The position numbers and the translations under genes were made by a program. 64,000 bases of DNA, from the NCBI RefSeq assembly GCF_001981305.1, contig NZ_MSCW01000007.1, positions 372,001 through 436,000 of the forward strand. Reading direction: 5' to 3'. The DNA is from Marinobacter lutaoensis (lineage in GTDB: Bacteria > Pseudomonadota > Gammaproteobacteria > Pseudomonadales > Oleiphilaceae). Below, in pieces: positions 58,936 to 64,000 of this stretch; within the stretch, counting starts at the first letter, position 1, and each line of letters starts with the position of its first letter. Below the pieces are notes generated by a model. The model made no database searches. It saw only the letters and a list, made by a program, of their open reading frames with translations, and had not been told where the DNA came from.

Positions 58936-59700
58936 CTACTCCGGCTCACCGTTGCCCAGCAGCGCCTCCAGCCGCTGGCGCACCTCCGCCATCACCTCGG
59001 GCAGGGCCTCCTTGCCCAGGCCGGCGGTGTCCAGGGGCTGACCGACCCGGACATCAACCGGCTGGCCGAGGTTGATCTGCCAGGAGCGTGCGGGCAGCAC
59101 CTGGTGGATGCCACGGATCGCCACCGGCACGATCACCGCCTCGGTGTCCAGTGCCAGGTGAAAACAGCCTTTCTTGAACGGCAGCAGACGACCGTCCGGG
59201 GAACGGGTGCCCTCCGGCGCCGCCCACAGGACGATGCCACTTTCCATCATGCCCCGGGCCCGCTCCAGGTCACGCACCGCCTGAGTTCGGTTGGAGCGGT
59301 CCACGGACGGGAACTCGGCGGCCCGCATGGCCGGCCCCAGCAACGGAATCCGGAACAGCTCCTTCTTGGCCAGCATGCGGATAGAGCCGGGCAGCGAGAC
59401 GAAGCTGACGGGAATGTCGTAGTGGCTGGCGTGGGTGCACATGATGATATAGCGGCGACCGTCGTTGAAATCCGGCACCGCCCCGCGCACCGTCAGATTC
59501 GCCCGCACCAGCTTCAGTAGGGCTGCGGACCATTCCCGGCAGTACTGGTCGACGATTCGGCGATCGAGCCTGCCGAACAGCGCCCGCAGCAGCACCAACA
59601 GGGAATACAGGGCGGTCAGACCGACCGAGCCAACGACCACGACGGCACGGCGCAGCCAAGTGGCGGACTCGGTCAGCGGATTCAGTTTCAGTCGGATCAT
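58936..59700 (-). CDS. 1-acylglycerol-3-phosphate acyltransferase (PlsC family)
   Basis: 254 residues from the ATG at 59700. Seen: a hydrophobic N-terminus (VVVVGSVGLTALYSLLVLL), CTHASHYDIPVSFVSLPG with HxxxxD, and WAAPEGTRSPDGRLLPFKKG with EGTR. These are the two acyltransferase signatures. It acylates lysophosphatidic acid in phospholipid synthesis at the membrane. The gene is convergent with yrbG across 11 bp. Confidence 0.93.
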   Translation of the reverse strand: MIRLKLNPLTESATWLRRAVVVVGSVGLTALYSLLVLLRALFGRLDRRIVDQYCREWSAALLKLVRANLTVRGAVPDFNDGRRYIIMCTHASHYDIPVSFVSLPGSIRMLAKKELFRIPLLGPAMRAAEFPSVDRSNRTQAVRDLERARGMMESGIVLWAAPEGTRSPDGRLLPFKKGCFHLALDTEAVIVPVAIRGIHQVLPARSWQINLGQPVDVRVGQPLDTAGLGKEALPEVMAEVRQRLEALLGNGEPE

Positions 59701-59844
59701 CGCAGCAACATCCTTTCCCAGATTATCGGACCGCACGGGGCGGTGCCCGGCATGACGGCGCATTATAGCCCCTCCCCCTGGCGGCGGAATAACCCACGAC
59801 CGAACTGGCTATTTTCTGATCAGCGAACTATAAGAACTAAGGAT

Positions 59845-59866
59845 ATGCCCGAGAAGTTCGGGGCAT
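59845..59866. other. Small hairpin before sorA
   Basis: ATGCCC/GGGCAT arms with an interrupted stem, 40 bp before the sorA-like start. It could be part of the 5' leader. Function unknown. Confidence 0.25.
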
Positions 59867-59905
59867 GTCGGGCCGTCCTACGACAACACCAACAGGAGAC
59901 GGAAC

Positions 59906-61132
59906 ATGACACGCCCAATCCCGCTCCAGCGAGGGCCGAATAGCCCTGGGCTGGACAATCCCGGACGCCGGGCGCTGCTGGTGGGCAGTGCCGGTGCCAT
60001 GGCCTCGGTCAGCCTGCTGGGGTTCACCCCGCTGGCCCGGGCGCAATCCGCGATGACTCTGCCGGACTACGCCGCCTGGAAAGACCAGAGCGCCCTGATC
60101 GTACACAGCGCCAATACCATGGAAACCCGCCGGGATGCCATCGGCAGCGGCGTCCTGACGCCAAGCGACCGCCTGTTCGTGCGCAACAACCTGCCGCCGC
60201 CTCCGGCGGATGTCACCGACCAGCCCGATACCTGGGCCGTCCGCATCGACGGCGTGAAGAATCCGAAAACACTGACCGTCGCCGAACTCAAGAGTCTGGG
60301 CGTCGTTACCGTCGCCTCGGTGCTGCAGTGTTCCGGCAACGGTCGCGCCTTCTTCCCCCACGGCGCCAGCGGAACCCAGTGGTCGGTCGGTGCGGCCGGC
60401 TGCGTGATGTGGACCGGCGTGCCGCTGAAAACGGTCGTGGAGGCCCTCGGAGGCCCGGTGGCCGGCGCCACCTACATCACCAGCACCGGCGGTGAAACCC
60501 TGCCGGACGGCTTGGATCCGAAAACCGTGGTGGTGGAACGCTCCGTGCCCACCCGGGCCCTGGAGCACGCCCTGCTGGCCTGGGGCCTGAACGACGAACC
60601 CCTGCCCCGGGCGCACGGTGGCCCGCTGCGGCTGGTGGTGCCGGGCTACTACGGTGTCAATAACGTCAAGTACGTCAAACGGGTGGCCTTCACCGAGCAG
60701 CAGACGGACGCCAAGATTCAGGCCTCCGGCTACCGCATCCGGGACGTCGGCATGAAGGGCGCGCCGGACCAGCCCTCCATGTGGGAGATGAACGTGAAAT
60801 CCTGGATCACCGCGCCGCTGAGCGAGAGCCGGCCGGGACGCACCATGATCTATGGCGTGGCCTTTGGCGGCAGCCGGGCGGTGGCCGGGGTCGAGGTATC
60901 CACGGACGGCGGTGAGCACTGGCAGCCGGCCCGGTTCCTGGGGCCGGACCTGGGCCCCTTCGCCTGGCGCCCCTTCGTGTTCGCCACCGACCTGAGCGCC
61001 GGTGAACACCGGCTGGTCAGCCGCGCCACGGATGTGGACGGCAACCCGCAGCCGGAAGGCCGGAAGGACAACGAACGGGGGTACGGCCACAACGGCTGGC
61101 GGGACCACGGCGTGACGCTCACGGTGGCATGA
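59906..61132 (+). CDS. sorA: SorA-like sulfite dehydrogenase molybdenum subunit
   Basis: 408 residues. Seen: a Tat signal (GRRALLVGSAGAM then PLARAQSA), the molybdenum domain with the ligand Cys in ASVLQCSGNGRAFF, VGAAGCVMWTGVPLKTVVEA and a C-terminal Mo-co dimerisation domain (VAGVEVSTDGGEHWQPARFL). It oxidises sulfite in the periplasm and passes electrons to the cytochrome encoded next. The start ATG has GGAGACGG upstream. Family could also include related sulfoxide or selenite enzymes; the cytochrome partner favours SorA. Confidence 0.9.
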   Translation: MTRPIPLQRGPNSPGLDNPGRRALLVGSAGAMASVSLLGFTPLARAQSAMTLPDYAAWKDQSALIVHSANTMETRRDAIGSGVLTPSDRLFVRNNLPPPPADVTDQPDTWAVRIDGVKNPKTLTVAELKSLGVVTVASVLQCSGNGRAFFPHGASGTQWSVGAAGCVMWTGVPLKTVVEALGGPVAGATYITSTGGETLPDGLDPKTVVVERSVPTRALEHALLAWGLNDEPLPRAHGGPLRLVVPGYYGVNNVKYVKRVAFTEQQTDAKIQASGYRIRDVGMKGAPDQPSMWEMNVKSWITAPLSESRPGRTMIYGVAFGGSRAVAGVEVSTDGGEHWQPARFLGPDLGPFAWRPFVFATDLSAGEHRLVSRATDVDGNPQPEGRKDNERGYGHNGWRDHGVTLTVA

Positions 61133-61464
61133 CGGCGATCATGAGCCTGCGCCCGTTCGCCCTGTGCCTCACCGGTGTGGTCCTGGCCACCTCCGCCCTG
61201 GCCGACGAGCTGTTTGACCAGGGCAAGGCCGTGTTCACCCGAGAGGCGCAGCCGTCCTGCAGCCTCTGCCACACCCTGGCGGACGCGGGCGCCACCGGCG
61301 CCATCGGCCCCAATCTGGACCAGCTCAGGCCCAACGAGGAGCGGGTCCGGCTGGCGGTGACCGGCGGCGTGGGCATCATGCCGCCGTTCGCCGACAGCCT
61401 ATCCGAGGCCCAGATCCGGGCCGTGGCGCACTACGTGGCCACGGCGACCGGCGCCGGTGACTGA
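61129..61464 (+). CDS. sorB: Periplasmic cytochrome c, SorB-like
   Basis: 111 residues overlapping the sorA stop by four bases. Seen: a signal peptide (FALCLTGVVLATSALADE), one heme site CSLCH at about residue 43, and a distal Met in GIMPPFADSLSEAQIRAVAH. A monoheme c-type cytochrome beside a molybdenum sulfite enzyme is the SorAB arrangement. It takes electrons from sulfite oxidation. A start at 61141 is also possible. Confidence 0.9.
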   Translation: MTAIMSLRPFALCLTGVVLATSALADELFDQGKAVFTREAQPSCSLCHTLADAGATGAIGPNLDQLRPNEERVRLAVTGGVGIMPPFADSLSEAQIRAVAHYVATATGAGD

Positions 61465-61472
61465 AGCGGAGC

Positions 61473-61898
61473 CTATTCCACCTCCCGGAACACCATGGCG
61501 ATGGAATTCAGGCAATAGCGCTGGCCGGTCGGCGGCGGACCGTCTGGAAACACGTGCCCCAGGTGGCTGTCGCAACGGGGGCAGCGGATCTCCGTGCGTA
61601 CCCGGCCCAGGCTGCGGTCCTCCAGATAGCGGATGTGGTCCGGATCGAATGGCTGGAAGAAACTCGGCCAGCCGGTGCCGGAGTCGAACTTGGCCGCCGA
61701 GCTGAACAACGGCAGGTCACACAGGCGGCAGTGGTAGGTGCCGGTCTTCTTGTTGTCCAGCAGGGTGCCGCAGAACGGGTGCTCGGTGCCGTGATCCAGC
61801 AGCACCTGCCGTTCCTCGGGGGTGAGGTCCTTCGCTTTCTCGGCCACCTGCTCGGGGGTCAGCGGGGTCAGGTCGTACCCCGCGGCGGATACCGTCAT
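61473..61898 (-). CDS. msrB: Peptide methionine (R)-S-oxide reductase MsrB
   Basis: 141 residues from the ATG at 61898; GGAGGT precedes it, inside the end of msrA. Seen: zinc-ligand pairs CRLCDLP and [24 protein letters not shown] and the catalytic Cys in [11 protein letters not shown]. Repairs oxidised methionine (R form). Its stop is 8 bp from the end of the convergent sorB gene. msrA lies upstream with a one-base gap. Confidence 0.95.
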   Translation of the reverse strand: MTVSAAGYDLTPLTPEQVAEKAKDLTPEERQVLLDHGTEHPFCGTLLDNKKTGTYHCRLCDLPLFSSAAKFDSGTGWPSFFQPFDPDHIRYLEDRSLGRVRTEIRCPRCDSHLGHVFPDGPPPTGQRYCLNSIAMVFREVE

Positions 61899-61899
61899 G

Positions 61900-62559
61900 T
61901 CATACCTCCTCGTCTCGATCGGATGGTTCACGCCGGTACTCCGGCTTCAGCCGGCCCGGATACTGGGCCACCAGCTTGGCCACCTTGGGCGCGGCCACCG
62001 CCATGATGTAGGGCTGGTGCGGATTCCGGGCGGCGTAGTTCTGGTGGTAGGTCTCGGCCGGATAGAACTCGGTCAGCGGTTCCAGGGTGGTGACGATGGG
62101 GTCCTGGTAGACGCCCGCCCGCTCGAGCTGGCGCAGATAGGCCTCGGCCACCGTCTTCTGCGCCTCGGTTTCATAGAAAATGGCCGACCGGTACTGATGG
62201 CCAATGTCGTTGCCCTGCCGGTTCAGCTGGGTGGGGTCGTGAGCGACAGACAGGAAGACCTTCAGCAGCCCGCCGTAACTCACCCGGGCCGGGTCGTAGT
62301 GGATGGCCACCGCCTCGGCATGGCCCGTGGTACCGGTGCACACGGCTTCGTAGTTCGCGGTTTCGGCGCTGCCACCGGCGTAGCCGGAGACCACCCGGGT
62401 CACCCCGTCCACCGCCAGGAACACCGCCTCGACGCACCAGAAACAGCCGCCGGCCAGCACCGCCCGGGCCTCGCCCGCCTCGGCCGGCAGGTCGTGTTCG
62501 GGATCCGGGAACCGGCTGCGCGGCACGGTCAGTCCCGGCACCTCGCATGATGACGTCAT
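61900..62559 (-). CDS. msrA: Peptide methionine (S)-S-oxide reductase MsrA
   Basis: 219 residues from the ATG at 62559. Seen: [15 protein letters not shown] with the catalytic GCFW Cys, [32 protein letters not shown] and [19 protein letters not shown], all diagnostic. It reduces the S form of methionine sulfoxide. It is co-transcribed with msrB, and both would repair proteins oxidised by the respiratory chain or by reactive sulfur. Confidence 0.96.
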   Translation of the reverse strand: MTSSCEVPGLTVPRSRFPDPEHDLPAEAGEARAVLAGGCFWCVEAVFLAVDGVTRVVSGYAGGSAETANYEAVCTGTTGHAEAVAIHYDPARVSYGGLLKVFLSVAHDPTQLNRQGNDIGHQYRSAIFYETEAQKTVAEAYLRQLERAGVYQDPIVTTLEPLTEFYPAETYHQNYAARNPHQPYIMAVAAPKVAKLVAQYPGRLKPEYRREPSDRDEEV

Positions 62560-62738
62560 ACACACCTCTGCTTGTTGTGTTTTCCCGCCTAGCTTAACGG
62601 CTTTGGCGGGCATCCCCCAATATGACGATTGTCGCCTTCCGGTTGCATACCCGGCCAGCGGCACCATAATGACAGACAGGGTTTCCGTGTTCCGCAGGCT
62701 CCGGCCCGGACGGGACCACTCGGCATCAAGGAAAACAA

Positions 62739-63713
62739 ATGACGGCCCAAGCCCGTACCCCCGAAGACCAGGACGAGCTGCTGGCGTACCGCCTCAGCCT
62801 CCGCCTGGGACCGGTCCACGCCCGCCAGCGCCTGGCCATCGAACAGGAAACCGAGGCCCGGGTGTTCGGCAAGGACCGGCGCACCTTCCACCTGGAAAAC
62901 CTGACCACGGCACCGGGGCTGATCCGTTTCTGCCTGCGCTGCGTTGGCCTGTACCGGCGGGCACAGGCCAACTCGCGAAAGCTGGCCACGGTCGAGAACC
63001 GGTTCGTGATTCCGGAACTGCCGCCGGCATTCGAAGGCTTTCGCATTCTGCACCTGACCGATCTTCACGTGGACATGGACGAGGCCAACCTGCAGGCGGT
63101 GATCGACCGGATCACGCCGCTGGACTACGACCTGTGCGTCCTCACCGGCGACTACCGGCGCCTGACCTGGGGCCCGATCGACGATGCCCTGGCCGGCATG
63201 GCCAGGCTGCGGCGGGCCATCCGGGGGGACGCCTTCGCGGTCCTCGGCAACCACGACAGCATCCGCATGGTGCCGGCCCTGGAAGACATGGGCTACCGCC
63301 TGCTGATGAACGAAATGGTGCCCCTGGAGCGGCAGCGGGAACGGCTCTACCTGGCCGGGGTGGACGACGGCCACTTCTACAAGGCTCACAATCTGCACCG
63401 GGCCGGGGACGACATTCCCGACGGCGGCATCAGCATCCTGCTGAGCCACACCCCAGAGATCTGGCGCGAGGCCGCGTTCGCCGGCTACGACCTGTTTCTG
63501 TGCGGCCACACCCACGGTGGCCAGATCTGCCTGCCCGGCGGCATCCCCGTGACACTGGACGCCCACTGCCCCCGCCGCCTGGGTCGGGGCTACTGGCAGG
63601 TGAACGGCATGCAGGGCTATACCTCGCCCGGCTCCGGCACCTCGGTGCTCAACGTGCGCCTGAACTGCCCGCCGGAGGTCACCCTGCACCGGCTCACGCG
63701 CGGGCCCGGCTAG
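62739..63713 (+). CDS. Metallophosphoesterase (YaeI-like)
   Basis: 324 residues with AAGGAAA upstream of the start. Seen: the five calcineurin-like motifs: LTDLHVD, GDYRR, GNHDS, LSHTPE and CGHTHGGQ. An N-terminal helical region of about 80 residues precedes the enzyme domain. Some family members are lipid phosphodiesterases; the substrate here is unknown. Divergent from msrA across 179 bp. Confidence 0.9.
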   Translation: MTAQARTPEDQDELLAYRLSLRLGPVHARQRLAIEQETEARVFGKDRRTFHLENLTTAPGLIRFCLRCVGLYRRAQANSRKLATVENRFVIPELPPAFEGFRILHLTDLHVDMDEANLQAVIDRITPLDYDLCVLTGDYRRLTWGPIDDALAGMARLRRAIRGDAFAVLGNHDSIRMVPALEDMGYRLLMNEMVPLERQRERLYLAGVDDGHFYKAHNLHRAGDDIPDGGISILLSHTPEIWREAAFAGYDLFLCGHTHGGQICLPGGIPVTLDAHCPRRLGRGYWQVNGMQGYTSPGSGTSVLNVRLNCPPEVTLHRLTRGPG

Positions 63714-63721
63714 CCGGGCCG

Positions 63722-64000
63722 TCAGTGGGGGTGCTTACGAATGCCCAGCCGGTGCAGGATCGGGGAAAAGAAGATGTTGGACAGGGCGAACAGCAGGACC
63801 ACCAGCGTCGCGTCCCAAACCGCCACCGGCAACCACAGCACCGCCACCGCCATCGGCAGAGCCGCTTCCGGCAGCTGATCCAGCCACAATGCCCGGGCAC
63901 TGGAGGCCAGGCCCAGCCGCCGCTTGACGAAACTGCTGGCCATGTCGCCCAGCAGCCCGAGCAGGCCGAACGCCAAGCCGAACAGGAACCCCAGCCCCAC
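63722..64000 (-). CDS. CDP-archaeol synthase/CDP-diglyceride synthetase-like protein, 5' truncated
   Basis: Only the last 92 residues are in the window; the ATG at the edge is probably internal. Seen: GLLGLLGDMASSFVKRRLGL followed by DQLPEAALPMAVAVLWLPV, resembling the GDxxxSxxKRRxG signature of CDP-alcohol lipid synthases, and three hydrophobic segments. Likely role: making a CDP-activated lipid at the inner membrane. It lies 8 bp from the convergent metallophosphoesterase. Confidence 0.75.
   Translation of the reverse strand: MGLGFLFGLAFGLLGLLGDMASSFVKRRLGLASSARALWLDQLPEAALPMAVAVLWLPVAVWDATLVVLLFALSNIFFSPILHRLGIRKHPH

Overview
The window looks like the chromosome of a marine or halophilic gammaproteobacterium, Marinobacter-like by gene content: malate:quinone oxidoreductase, an NhaD-type Na+/H+ antiporter, a CheV chemotaxis protein, a SorA/SorB-like sulfite dehydrogenase and MsrA/MsrB. 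The genus is inferred from gene content, not from a marker gene. A large integrated element with several defence and toxin-antitoxin cassettes occupies most of the window.

Layout. 1-5460: end of a Snf2-like helicase, then a convergent AAA ATPase/subtilase pair of the IetAS type. 5524-26700 (minus strand): the late operon of a tailed prophage. It has a lambda-like head and packaging module (Nu1/A terminase, W, portal, S49 protease with internal scaffold start, D-like decoration, E-like capsid) and a P2-like contractile tail (V, W, J, I, fibre, FI sheath, FII tube, E/E+E' frameshift, tape measure, U, X, D), then membrane proteins and a lysozyme. A ParDE cassette (16.5-17.3 kb, plus strand) sits inside the tail operon. 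26804-29843 (plus): three small genes and an RloA/RloB (AbiL-like) pair. 29889-40076 (minus): a ParB-methyltransferase, a RuvC-like nuclease, a primase-helicase, a Cas4-like nuclease, a DEAD-type helicase, a DUF669 protein, a RecA-like ATPase and an AlpA-like regulator, together a replication/recombination early region. 40289-41894: an AbiE-type toxin-antitoxin pair. 41895-45418: two unrecognised genes divergent from an XRE/ImmA pair. 45540-48262: DUF2924, a large serine recombinase, an HTH partner and a second AlpA-like gene, probably the integration module at the right end of the element.

48.3-53.8 kb is scar tissue: a possible tRNA-derived fragment, a truncated WYL (CapW/BrxR-like) regulator fused to an IS3 remnant, a three-gene TIGR04255 operon, an IS3 element with a frameshifted orfA, and an ISL3 element. 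From 53.9 kb to the end are ordinary chromosomal genes.

The most unusual signal is a family of three short elements at phage gene junctions (15.1, 16.1 and 35.9 kb). Each can fold into hairpins whose stems change by compensatory substitutions between copies while GGA-containing loops are kept. The last hairpin overlaps the Shine-Dalgarno sequence and start codon of the downstream gene. This fits a translation-control module, possibly one that uses the host regulator CsrA/RsmA. A second repeat family (6.8 and 38.2 kb) also shows a compensatory hairpin.
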